Source: Pedobacter sp. AK013 (GTDB taxonomy: Bacteria; Bacteroidota; Bacteroidia; Sphingobacteriales; Sphingobacteriaceae). Taken from it: a stretch of 64,000 nucleotides of DNA. Positions 1-7,850 of this stretch are shown here, in pieces; the stretch's first letter is position 1, and every line of letters starts with the position of its first letter. A program made the translations under genes and the position numbers. The notes beneath the pieces were generated by a model, which was not told the origin of the DNA, did not search any database, and saw only the letters and a list, made by a program, of their open reading frames with translations. The DNA lies in contig NZ_JACHCQ010000018.1 of NCBI RefSeq assembly GCF_014205835.1, positions 1-64,000 on the forward strand. The letters are read 5' to 3'.

Positions 1-94
1 CCTTTTTGCACAACAACTTCTGCTTTTTTCAAGCAACAACTCTGGGGGTCAATTTGAAATTGGCGAAAGGGGGTCAAATTTATTGGTATATGCA
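1..94. mobile_element. Terminal segment of an IS21-type insertion sequence (partial)
   Basis: Two direct copies of a GGGGGTCAA(T/A)TT block lie at about 43-54 and 69-81. Repeated blocks of this kind near the tip are typical of IS21-family ends. The segment ends in TGCA at 91-94, which read inward from the right gives the 5'-TG expected for this family. Immediately beyond it an otherwise good DUF4833 reading frame begins. The transposase genes would lie outside the window to the left, so the family assignment rests on the terminal repeats alone and is an inference. Confidence 0.5.
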
Positions 95-95
95 C

Positions 96-290
96 ATAAA
101 TTAAAGTGTTCGTATTCGGATCACGCTGGAGGTAAAACAGCATATGATCTATATTTTTAGGTGTAGGAAAACTGAGTGGGGATGGATCTTTCGACTGTGT
201 CCATGCTTGAGGTGAAAACAGGAAAAGGATTAAAACTATAATGAATGAGGTTTTAAGTAGAATGGGTAGTCTAGGTGGTGTTAAATACAT
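96..290 (-). pseudogene. DUF4833 protein, N-terminal fragment interrupted by an insertion sequence
   Basis: Reading from the ATG at 290 toward lower coordinates gives 65 codons. They encode a hydrophobic signal sequence (about residues 12-30, ending ...PQAW) and then FPTPKNIDHMLFYLQRDPNT, the opening motif I associate with the Bacteroidota DUF4833 family. Homology stops after NTLIY at position 96, exactly where IS21-like terminal repeats start. Translation would run on into the element. The family has no known function; members are exported. The gene follows the 59-residue ORF by 47 bases, so it was probably in the transcript controlled by the upstream SAM-I riboswitch. The family name is from memory of the motif and is less certain than the truncation. 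Confidence 0.55.
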
Positions 291-337
291 TTTAGGCTTG
301 TTTATTTAAAAGAGCGTTTAAAAGATTCGAGTAATTT

Positions 338-517
338 TTAGGTGTCGGTTTTGGGTTGATCATGTAGAATTTCTTCATCGATCTCATTAAGTTGTTCATT
401 ATAAAGCCGGTCTGATTCAGCCTTACAATGTTCATAATCATCTAATTTTTCACAAGAAGTGTTTCCGTGGATCTCGAAAAAATCCCTGATGGATGGATAA
501 TCAAAATAAACTGACAT
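338..517 (-). CDS. Small hypothetical protein, 59 residues, downstream of a SAM-I riboswitch
   Basis: An ATG at 517 opens a 59-codon frame ending in TAA at 338-340. The product is acidic and soluble, starting MSVYFDYPSIRDFF and containing two Cys residues (about 22 and 31), with no signal peptide or membrane segment. I do not recognise the family. It lies about 80 bases downstream of the SAM-I aptamer on the same strand and 47 bases upstream of the DUF4833 fragment. It is thus the first coding sequence of a presumed S-adenosylmethionine-controlled transcript. No Shine-Dalgarno-like site is visible, as usual in this phylum. Biased amino-acid composition and position support a real gene, but without homology it could be an untranslated leader segment. 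Confidence 0.5.
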   Translation of the reverse strand: MSVYFDYPSIRDFFEIHGNTSCEKLDDYEHCKAESDRLYNEQLNEIDEEILHDQPKTDT

Positions 518-597
518 ATTATTAAGTTTAGGTTACCAATTTTAGAGGGGATGGCCATTGATCATTCGCTGAAAACAGTTAAGAGATCTGCTTTCAA

Positions 598-697
598 ACT
601 CATCTTTTCTGCCATTGCAGAAGGAATTAGCACCTTGTTTTACGCAACAGGTTGCTAAGACATCAAAGGGCCATTCCCTACGTCTTTCTTGATAAGT
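598..697 (-). promoter_or_regulatory. SAM-I (S-box) riboswitch aptamer
   Basis: On the minus strand the sequence shows the S-box core in order: P1 strand CTTATC followed by AAGA, then GGGAATGGCCC, GATG...AGCAACC, a variable hairpin, GGTGCTAATTCC, a terminal hairpin (TTCTGC/GCAGAA), and the closing P1 strand GATGAG. P1 pairs over six to seven bases including one G-U. The aptamer binds S-adenosylmethionine and normally lowers expression of sulfur-metabolism genes. No clear terminator follows; the segment GGCCATCCCC at 547-556 could pair with GGGAATGGCC of the aptamer (669-678). The 5' edge of P1 is only about five bases past the tRNA-Cys 3' end. Confidence 0.88.
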
Positions 698-702
698 ATT
701 AG

Positions 703-773
703 ACGTCATGGACGGAATCGAACCGCCGTACTAGGTTTTGCAGACCTTTACCTAACCACTCGGCCACATGACT
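703..773 (-). tRNA. tRNA-Cys (GCA)
   Basis: The minus strand folds as a cloverleaf with anticodon GCA at 739-741 in the loop CTGCAAA, a D arm GCC/GGT, and T arm GGCGG-TTCGATT-CCGTC. The discriminator base is U, the usual tRNA-Cys identity element, and CCA is not encoded. Two oddities: base 1 A faces base 72 G, and the 27-43 pair is A-A. The gene may still work, or it may be a drifting extra copy. Its 3' end is about five bases from the SAM-I aptamer, so both probably share a transcript. Confidence 0.8.
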
Positions 774-1026
774 ATAGGTCTTTTCAATCAGGTTATTCAA
801 TCACTTTTTGAATGAGACAAAGCAAAGGTAGAAATAATAACTATATATTCTATAGAAATAGTAGTTTTTTTATAAAGTTTATGATTGTTGAGATCTTTTT
901 ATGATTTGACGGTATATTAATGTGCTACCGATTAGGTAAGCTGATCAATAATTTAATCAGATTAGATATTTGCTTTTATAATTAATATCAAAACAAATCT
1001 AAAGGGCGTATCGCGGAGGAGTTTTT

Positions 1027-2667
1027 CTATCCCAACTTCCTTCCCGTATTAATCACATTAACGCCGTTAAAACGGGTAGTGGCACTTCCGTGCGAAACTG
1101 CACTTGCCTGTCCGGGTTGACCTTTACCATCTGAAAATGTGCCTCCCAGCCTATAATCGTTTTTATCGCAACGCTGCACACAGGAATTCCAGAATTCTTG
1201 TGTATTCGCTTGGTAGGCAGCATCTTTAAGCATACCCACAATTTTACCTTCTTTAATTTCGTAAGCCAACTGCGCGCTGAACTGGAAATTGTAACGCTGT
1301 TGATCGATAGAATAGGAATTCCGACCGAACATGTAGATGCCTTTTTCTACATTTTTAATCATATCAGCAGCGCTTAAAGCCGCATGGCCAGGTGCCAATG
1401 AAACATTTGGCATCCGCTGAAACTGGATACTGTCCCAGCTATCAGCATAACAACAACCTTGCGATTCTTTTAAACCTAAAATATGTGCCTGATCGCGGAT
1501 AGTCTGGTAATTTACCAAAATCCCATCTTTAATGATGTCCCATTGGCCACATTTTACACCTTCATCATCATAACCCACCGCACCTAATGAACCTGTTTCC
1601 AGTTTATCGGCAATAATGTTCACTTCTTTGCTGCCAAAGTTGAATTTTTTTGATTCCCATTTATCCAGTGTCAGGAAACTGGTTCCGGCGTAATTGGCTT
1701 CATAACCTAAAACGCGGTCGAGCTCTGTTGGGTGACCAACAGATTCATGTATGGTTAAAAATAGGTGAGATGGATCTAAAACCAGGTCGTATTTACCAGG
1801 AGCGATTGGTTTTGCTTTTAATTTTTCGTCAACATGTACCGCAGCTTCACGCACATCTTCGAGGATATCGTAACGTTTCTTGTACATCGTAACCGGACCA
1901 CCTTTTATTTTTTCTTCGTCTTTTGGTTTCAAATATTCAAAACCCATACCCATTGGTGCGCTTAAGGCATTTCTGGTTTCGAACTTACCGCTGGCCGCAT
2001 CCGTTTTGGTTAGGGTAAAGGTTGGCCATATTCTGTGGATATCCTGATCGATATAAGAACCATCGGTAGAAGCAAAATATTTTTGCTCATTGATCATAAA
2101 GAGATTGGAACTGATGTACTTTGCACCACCTTTCATCGCCTCACTGTTTACTTTTAAGAGGAGATCAACTTTATCGGCAATGGGTACTTCAAAGGCATTA
2201 ATTTCAACTGGTGTTTTCCAGCTTACTTCGCCATATCCTTTTTGTGCTGCCAATTGCACAGGCTCTTCCATCAGTTTTGAGTTTCCTTTGGCAATGGCTA
2301 CGGCAGCCTCGGCAGCTTTTGCAATACTGGCATTATCCAGGTTGTTGGTTGCTGCGAAACCCCAGCTTCCGTTGGCAATAACGCGGACACCTAAACCATA
2401 CGATTCGGAATTAGAGATGTTTTCGACCCTGGTTTCTTTCGTGGCCACTACCTGATTTAAATACCGTCCAATACGCACATCGGCATACGTTGCACCTTTG
2501 CTTTTTGCTGCGTTGAGCGCAACATCGGCCATTTTTTTCTTGAGGGCAACATCAACGGGCGTTAAAGATTCTTCAACAGAAATAATTTTGCCAAAGGCAG
2601 GGATGTTGGGCATCATGCTGGCACCAAGGCCAACACCTGTCATGTATAGAAAATCTCTTCTTCTCAA
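1027..2667 (-). CDS. TldD-family metalloprotease (second paralogue), Tat-like N-terminus
   Basis: This 546-residue protein belongs to the TldD/PmbA family, whose TldD subunit is a zinc protease acting with TldE on small unfolded peptides. The zinc motif HExxxH is present as H307-E308...H312 in TIHESVGHPTELDR. The C-terminal half has the family's glycine-rich ATTRFNGVNVINTGRK ending. The N-terminus MRRRDFLYMTGVGLG looks like a twin-arginine export signal, unlike the cytoplasmic E. coli TldD. The start codon is TTG at 2665-2667, the only candidate that keeps this N-terminus, with a stop 33 bases upstream. It is closely similar to the 544-residue paralogue at 4136-5770 and is separated from the TldE gene by a palindromic element, so it may be a later duplicate. 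Export is an inference. Confidence 0.88.
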   Translation of the reverse strand: MRRRDFLYMTGVGLGASMMPNIPAFGKIISVEESLTPVDVALKKKMADVALNAAKSKGATYADVRIGRYLNQVVATKETRVENISNSESYGLGVRVIANGSWGFAATNNLDNASIAKAAEAAVAIAKGNSKLMEEPVQLAAQKGYGEVSWKTPVEINAFEVPIADKVDLLLKVNSEAMKGGAKYISSNLFMINEQKYFASTDGSYIDQDIHRIWPTFTLTKTDAASGKFETRNALSAPMGMGFEYLKPKDEEKIKGGPVTMYKKRYDILEDVREAAVHVDEKLKAKPIAPGKYDLVLDPSHLFLTIHESVGHPTELDRVLGYEANYAGTSFLTLDKWESKKFNFGSKEVNIIADKLETGSLGAVGYDDEGVKCGQWDIIKDGILVNYQTIRDQAHILGLKESQGCCYADSWDSIQFQRMPNVSLAPGHAALSAADMIKNVEKGIYMFGRNSYSIDQQRYNFQFSAQLAYEIKEGKIVGMLKDAAYQANTQEFWNSCVQRCDKNDYRLGGTFSDGKGQPGQASAVSHGSATTRFNGVNVINTGRKLG

Positions 2668-2695
2668 TTTTTTGATTTTTTTGTTTATAAAAAAT

Positions 2696-2809
2696 CGTCA
2701 TTTCGACTGTAGCTGCCGATTTTTTATCGGTAGCGAAATGGAGAAATCTATTTAAAGAGATTTACTGGTATAGATCTCTCCATTCCGTTGCACTTCAGTC
2801 GAGATGACG
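2696..2809. repeat. Palindromic intergenic element (GTCATT type)
   Basis: Outer arms CGTCATTTCGACT (2696-2708) and AGTCGAGATGACG (2797-2809) are inverted repeats, and inner arms AATGGAGAAATCT / AGATCTCTCCATT also pair. It fills most of the gap between tldE and the second tldD gene. It resembles other elements in this window that begin with GTCATT. A role as transcription end or mRNA stabiliser is possible but not shown. Confidence 0.75.
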
Positions 2810-2816
2810 ACACTAG

Positions 2817-4133
2817 TTAAACTGCATCTGATAACGAGGTAAACGTAAAATCGCGGATTTTCATTGGTGGAATCAACCCACTTCCCGTTCTCACCGGTTT
2901 ACCTAAAGCTTCCACATTGTTGAGCATAATTACCGGACTTTCGTTAAACCTGAAATTCTTGATCGGGAATTTAATTTCGCCGTTTTCGATGTAAAAAGTA
3001 CCATCACGGGTTAATCCGGTAAGTAATAATGTTTGTGGGTCTACCGAACGGATATACCAGAAACGGGTAACCAAAATGCCTTTTTCAGTGCTCTTAATGA
3101 GATCTTCCAAAGATTGTGTTCCTCCTTCTATGATCATGCTGCGGCTAAAAGGAAGTGGTTGAACATTTTTCTGTGCAGCCCAATATCTCGAATAAGATAG
3201 GTTTTTCACTATTCCTTTTTCAACCCATTGTGTTCTTTTTACTGGTAAACCTTCGCCTGTGAATGTCGAAGACGGGATTTCAGTATTCATTGGATCAGAA
3301 TAGATATTTACGTTTTCTGAGAACAATTGCTCGCCTAAACGAGTACCACCACCTTTTTTGCTCATAAAGCTCCGGCCTTCGTCAGCACTTCTGGCATCAA
3401 AACCCCTAAACATGTTGCCGATAATATCGCTGGCTGCGAGTGGTTCTAAAATAACAGTATATTTTCCGGGTTCGATGGCTTTTGCACCTGCAGAACCATT
3501 TGCTTTGCTTGCTGCAATTTTGCTAAGTGCCAGCGTATCCATTTTATCGAGGTCATTAAAGCCCTGCTCAACGTAGCCTGATCCTGTTCCTTGCTTGTTT
3601 CTAACAGTTACCGAAAAAGAAACATCGGTACCTTTATTATAGGCGAACAAACCTTTAGAATTCATGATCGCGTTAAAACGGGTTGAGTTTTCCAAGAAAC
3701 CAGCAGCATCTAAACCAGCTGCTTTTGATACACTTAAACTTTTTCCTACCATTTCGGCCCTGGTATCAGGTGTCATGGCGGCAGTTTTAGCATTGTATGT
3801 ATTCGATTCTGCAAAAGTCTGCGGGCCTAATGGAGGCATAAACTCAGGGTTTTCTGGTGCCAGCATGGCCAGTTCTTCTGCTCTTTTTACCACTTTTTGC
3901 AAAGAGGCATCATCAAATTCGTTAATAGTAGCTGTACCTGTTTTTTTACCAAAAGTGGAGCTTACCCCTAAACTCATGGTGCTGATCTGACCTGCTGTAG
4001 AAACAGCGTTACGGGCATAACGGATATTCCCGCCATCAGAACCGTTTAAACCTACTTCGCAGAAATCGGCTTTCGAATAACCGATTACTTTTTTTAATAT
4101 CGCTTGGGCTTCTTCTTTACTTAATATGGCCAT
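2817..4133 (-). CDS. TldE/PmbA-family protein (partner subunit of TldD)
   Basis: The 438-residue product matches the TldE (PmbA) half of the TldD/TldE heterodimer, the subunit that lacks the zinc-binding HExxxH motif. Family landmarks are visible: a GLNGSDGG region near the N-terminus, GFDARSADEGRSFMSKKGGG in the middle, and TRFWYIRSVDPQTLLLTGLT near residues 355-375. It starts at ATG 4133 with MAILSKEEAQ and has no signal peptide, in contrast to the Tat-like start of both neighbouring TldD proteins. It begins two bases after the stop of the upstream TldD gene (4136-5770), so the two are surely co-transcribed and probably form the complex. The mismatch in predicted location is the odd point. 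Confidence 0.88.
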   Translation of the reverse strand: MAILSKEEAQAILKKVIGYSKADFCEVGLNGSDGGNIRYARNAVSTAGQISTMSLGVSSTFGKKTGTATINEFDDASLQKVVKRAEELAMLAPENPEFMPPLGPQTFAESNTYNAKTAAMTPDTRAEMVGKSLSVSKAAGLDAAGFLENSTRFNAIMNSKGLFAYNKGTDVSFSVTVRNKQGTGSGYVEQGFNDLDKMDTLALSKIAASKANGSAGAKAIEPGKYTVILEPLAASDIIGNMFRGFDARSADEGRSFMSKKGGGTRLGEQLFSENVNIYSDPMNTEIPSSTFTGEGLPVKRTQWVEKGIVKNLSYSRYWAAQKNVQPLPFSRSMIIEGGTQSLEDLIKSTEKGILVTRFWYIRSVDPQTLLLTGLTRDGTFYIENGEIKFPIKNFRFNESPVIMLNNVEALGKPVRTGSGLIPPMKIRDFTFTSLSDAV

Positions 4134-4135
4134 AA

Positions 4136-5770
4136 TTATATTTTTCTTGCTGTATTAATAACATTAACTCCATTAAACCGGGTAGTGGCACTGCCATGCG
4201 AAACGGCACTGCTTTGTGAAGGTTGACCTTTTCCATCATTAAAAGAGCCGCCTAAACGGTAATCGCTTTCATCGCAAATAGCATTACAGGAGTTCCAGAA
4301 CTCTTGAGTATTAGCCTGATAAGCCACATCGTTAAGCATGCCTACAATTTTACCTTCCTTAATTTCGTAGAAAATCTGTCCACCGAACTGGAAATTGTAA
4401 CGCTGCTGATCGATAGAAAAACTTCCATCACCAATGATGTAAATGCCTTTTTCAACATTTTTGATCATATCATCAACACTTAGTTTTTCTTTACCTGGTT
4501 GTAACGAAACATTTGGCATGCGTTGGAACTGAACATCATCCCAGCCCTGCGAATAACAGCAGCCATTGGATTCCGTTAAACCGATAATGTGTGCCTGATC
4601 GCGGATGGCCTGATAACTTACCAATAAGCCGTCTTTGATCAGATCCCATTTCTTGCATTTTACACCCTCATCATCATAACCCACAGCACCTAAAGAACCT
4701 ACCTGGGTTTTATCGGCTACAATATTTACTTTATCACTGCCAAACTTGAATTTTTTTGATTCCCATTTATCTAAAGTAAGGAAACTGGTACCTGCATAAT
4801 TGGCTTCGTAACCTAAAACACGGTCTAATTCTGTCGGGTGACCAACAGATTCGTGGATGGTTAACCAAAGGTGAGAAGGATCTAAAACCAGATCGTATTT
4901 ACCTGGCTCAACCGATTTTGCCTTTACTTTTTCTGTTGCTACACGGGCGGCTTCTTTTACATCTTCCAGCATGTCGTAACGGCCTTTATAACGGGTTACA
5001 ATGCCGGTAACCTTATCTTCAGGGCGGGCATGCATATATTCATAACCTTTGCCAGAGGGCGCGCTTAATGAATTACGTGTTTTAAATTTACCCGATTCGC
5101 GGTCAACTTTGGTTACGTTAAAAGTTGGATAAATGCGGTGAATATCCTGATCAATGTAAGAACCATCGGTAGAAGCGAAGTATTTCTGCTCGTTAACGGC
5201 AAAAATAACGGAGTTTATAAAGTTGGCCCCATTTTGCATAGCCACATCGTTCACGTTTAAAAGCAGGTCTACTTTTTCCTTTACCGGAACTTCGAAGGCG
5301 TTAATTTCGATAGGTGTTTTCCAGCTTACTTCGCCATAACCTTTTTGAGGGGCCAGTTGAATTGGCTCGCCCTGTATTTTAGCATTTGCTTTTGCAACAG
5401 CAACTGCTTGTTCGGCTGCTTTGGCAATAGCATCTTTAGTTACATTGTTTGTAGCTGCGAAGCCCCAACAGCCATTGGCTAAAACACGGATACCTACACC
5501 ATACGATTCGGTATTGGCAACACCTTGAACACGTTTTTCGCGGGTGGCAACAAATTGGTTCAAATAACGCCCAATGCGGATGTCGGCATAAGTTGCGCCT
5601 TTCGATTTTGCTGCATTTAAAGCAACATCAGCCAGCTCCTTTTTAATTTTTACATCTACTCCATCTAAGGCCTGTAAAGGGTCTATTGGAGTTCCGAATG
5701 CAGAAAGATCGGGCAGGAGCAGGGCACCCATACCCATTCCGGATAAGTAGAGGAAGTCTTTTCTTTTCAA
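4136..5770 (-). CDS. TldD-family metalloprotease (first paralogue)
   Basis: A 544-residue TldD-type zinc protease. The HExxxH motif is H306-E307...H311 in TIHESVGHPTELDR, and the C-terminus ends ATTRFNGVNVINTARKI as in its paralogue. Long stretches are near-identical to the protein encoded at 1027-2667. The N-terminus MKRKDFLYLSGMGMGALLL is a basic-plus-hydrophobic leader like the paralogue's but with KRK in place of RRR, so Tat recognition is less certain. The start is TTG at 5768-5770, and the conserved leader shared with the paralogue supports this choice. It is the promoter-proximal gene of the tldD-tldE pair. Known TldD/TldE complexes mature ribosomal peptides and cleave unfolded peptides; no peptide precursor is recognisable here. 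Confidence 0.9.
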   Translation of the reverse strand: MKRKDFLYLSGMGMGALLLPDLSAFGTPIDPLQALDGVDVKIKKELADVALNAAKSKGATYADIRIGRYLNQFVATREKRVQGVANTESYGVGIRVLANGCWGFAATNNVTKDAIAKAAEQAVAVAKANAKIQGEPIQLAPQKGYGEVSWKTPIEINAFEVPVKEKVDLLLNVNDVAMQNGANFINSVIFAVNEQKYFASTDGSYIDQDIHRIYPTFNVTKVDRESGKFKTRNSLSAPSGKGYEYMHARPEDKVTGIVTRYKGRYDMLEDVKEAARVATEKVKAKSVEPGKYDLVLDPSHLWLTIHESVGHPTELDRVLGYEANYAGTSFLTLDKWESKKFKFGSDKVNIVADKTQVGSLGAVGYDDEGVKCKKWDLIKDGLLVSYQAIRDQAHIIGLTESNGCCYSQGWDDVQFQRMPNVSLQPGKEKLSVDDMIKNVEKGIYIIGDGSFSIDQQRYNFQFGGQIFYEIKEGKIVGMLNDVAYQANTQEFWNSCNAICDESDYRLGGSFNDGKGQPSQSSAVSHGSATTRFNGVNVINTARKI

Positions 5771-5942
5771 TTGGTTGAATTTAGTTAGTTTACGATTTCA
5801 ATATAGCCAAATTATATGGCGAAAAGTGGAAAATGATTATAACATTTTAGTTTCAATGCCAAAAAAGGAGATGTTTTTTCTATTCAGGTGTTTTTAGCTA
5901 TAAATAGACTGTGGCAAACACAGGTATTTTGTTTTTTTCGTT

Positions 5943-6055
5943 GTCATTCTGAACGCAGTGAAGAATCTTTTATAACATCACTCTCTGATGCTTGCAATTA
6001 TATCCTCAATCGGTATTCCATCGGTTAAGGATCCTTCACTGCGTTCAGGATGATA
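5943..6055. repeat. Palindromic intergenic element (GTCATT type)
   Basis: Left arm GTCATTCTGAACGCAGTGAAG (5943-5963) is mirrored by CTTCACTGCGTTCAGGATGAT (about 6034-6054), over 20 paired bases with one or two mismatches. It sits between two genes transcribed in the same direction (membrane protein ending at 6070, tldD starting at 5770). The sequence GTCATTCTGAACGCAGTGAAGAATC is a widespread interspersed motif in Bacteroidota intergenic DNA. Function unknown; it could end transcription of the upstream operon. Confidence 0.75.
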
Positions 6056-6069
6056 GCAAAACGATTTAT

Positions 6070-7848
6070 TTAAACCGCCAAAATCCTCGCTTCGAACCAT
6101 AAAAAGGTAGCGGCGATTAAGAATCCGGTAAAAAACCACCAGATCGAAATCTCTTCTTCAATAACAGTATCTGTTAATTTGTTTTTGGCTTCATTAGTAT
6201 TCAGGTTTTTAATAAACTGATGTGTCCCATTCAGCTTTTGCTGATTTTTGAGCGTTTCCCAATCAGTTTTTTTATAGATGTATACTGGCCCGATGGTTTG
6301 ATTCAACGCTAAGTTAGCCCAGCCTGATTTTTGCGGCCAATAGAAAGCATCCCATTGAAAGGGAAGCTCCATGTTTTGCCTTGGACTGAGTAAAATACTG
6401 TCGATTTTTAATATTGGTATCTGGTTTGATTCGGCCAGATCGGCAATAATCCTCATTTTTTGGCTAATAACAGGGAATTGAGGAATAATGTTTACAGCCT
6501 GAATGTCGTTTCTTTTTCTTGCTGCATTGGCCAAAAGTTTAGCCCAATAAGTTGCATAATCTATTTTTTGTCCTGAAAGTAACCAATTGTATGTAGAAGA
6601 AAGCGTAGAAACTAATACTTTGCCATATCCATTGATGCTGCTATTTACTACTATTTTTCCACTTACATCAACAATTAGGGGCTGATCACTTTGGTTCGAC
6701 TTTAAAAATAACGCCTGTTCAACAGGTAAGGGACTAAACTTGAAATAATCTTCCTTTAGGCTCAACGGTTTGCCTTTTAAAACTGGAGCTTCAAAACGGG
6801 TAAATTTACCACTAAGTGTGGTCGAGGCTTTTACATTCGCAACCCTGATCAACAATCCCATTCCATTATTAACAGCAAGATCTATTGATGATCTTTCGCT
6901 AGGGCTAATAGCGGCAAATTCTTCTTCATCAATAATCAGGATATCAAATTTTTTTAAAGATGATGTATTGATCTGGTTAAGGTTTATACTATCTGTGTTG
7001 AGGAAATCGAAAGCATATTTATTTTTGCTGATCTGACTTCTGAAAGCCAATGGATATTGATTTTCGTACAGCCAGTTTTTTAAAAATTTATATTCGAAAT
7101 CGGGAAAAGAAGCCAAGATTAAAACTTTCATCGGCGCTTGGTCGCCAACTTGTACAGGAACCGGCTCCTTTGCCAGGGTATCCGTTTTTTGTAAAGAAAT
7201 TAATTCGTAAACAGCTTTCCCTGTTTGTTTTGGGGTAGTTTTAAAGGAGAAAGCTTTGCTCAATTTTGCTTCAATAACGATAGAATCTACCGTTTTACCT
7301 AAGCCTTTAAGCAAAAGTTTGACAGATTCATTGCCCGAATTTTGATAAGTGCCCTGAACCTGCAATAATTCGGTAGTTTTTGATTTGGCCGGCCAATTGA
7401 CAGCGATTATACCTCTGGGGTTTGCAGAAGGGTGGAAAGTGACCTGGTACCCTTTTAGCTGCTCCAATTCGGTTGTATTTAATCCGTATCCGTAAACATT
7501 CAGCTTCCTGATGTTGGGATTCGATTTTAAGAAATAAGAAAGATCAGGAATATGTATGGTCTTCGTATTTTTTAACTCTAGAGATGAAAGTGTATATTTC
7601 TTTCCTTTTAAGCTGGCAATTGAATCAAGATTGGTGCCTTCGGTAAGTAAAATAATCTCATCTGTGTTTTGTGGTACATGTGTTTCAAACTTGATCGGTA
7701 CAATTAAAAAGATAAAACAGCACACAGCAATGATGTTGGCGAAAATACGCCAAATTAACCTTGCTTTATTTGCCCTGCGGATTTCTTTATAGAGCAAAAA
7801 AGCCAATAAAACAAATCCAACCAGAATAGCGATGTATTTAAATTCCAT
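6070..7848 (-). CDS. Membrane protein of a MoxR/Bat-type operon, GATase-like middle domain
   Basis: I do not recognise a named family for this 592-residue protein. Two membrane segments lie at the N-terminus (about 4-18 and 32-50) and one near the C-terminus (WWFFTGFLIAATFLWFEARI, about 568-587), leaving a large extracytoplasmic part. Around residues 240-340 it has MKVLILASFPDFEYKFLK and then DILIIDEEEF, a pattern like the glutamine-amidotransferase-like domains found in bacterial Bat/VWA membrane proteins. It starts two bases after the preceding gene's stop and is last in the MoxR-DUF58-BatA operon, which suggests a structural role in the same membrane complex. No catalytic Cys-His pair is evident. 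Confidence 0.7.
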   Translation of the reverse strand: MEFKYIAILVGFVLLAFLLYKEIRRANKARLIWRIFANIIAVCCFIFLIVPIKFETHVPQNTDEIILLTEGTNLDSIASLKGKKYTLSSLELKNTKTIHIPDLSYFLKSNPNIRKLNVYGYGLNTTELEQLKGYQVTFHPSANPRGIIAVNWPAKSKTTELLQVQGTYQNSGNESVKLLLKGLGKTVDSIVIEAKLSKAFSFKTTPKQTGKAVYELISLQKTDTLAKEPVPVQVGDQAPMKVLILASFPDFEYKFLKNWLYENQYPLAFRSQISKNKYAFDFLNTDSINLNQINTSSLKKFDILIIDEEEFAAISPSERSSIDLAVNNGMGLLIRVANVKASTTLSGKFTRFEAPVLKGKPLSLKEDYFKFSPLPVEQALFLKSNQSDQPLIVDVSGKIVVNSSINGYGKVLVSTLSSTYNWLLSGQKIDYATYWAKLLANAARKRNDIQAVNIIPQFPVISQKMRIIADLAESNQIPILKIDSILLSPRQNMELPFQWDAFYWPQKSGWANLALNQTIGPVYIYKKTDWETLKNQQKLNGTHQFIKNLNTNEAKNKLTDTVIEEEISIWWFFTGFLIAATFLWFEARILAV

Positions 7849-7850
7849 AT

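Noticed and set aside
1053-1241. 62-codon minus-strand frame inside the tldD gene
   Set aside because: It lies wholly within the strongly supported TldD frame and has no recognisable features; it is a shadow frame.
1650-2755. Plus-strand frames of 80-121 codons opposite the tldD gene
   Set aside because: Antisense shadows of a conserved protein; they contain no family motif.
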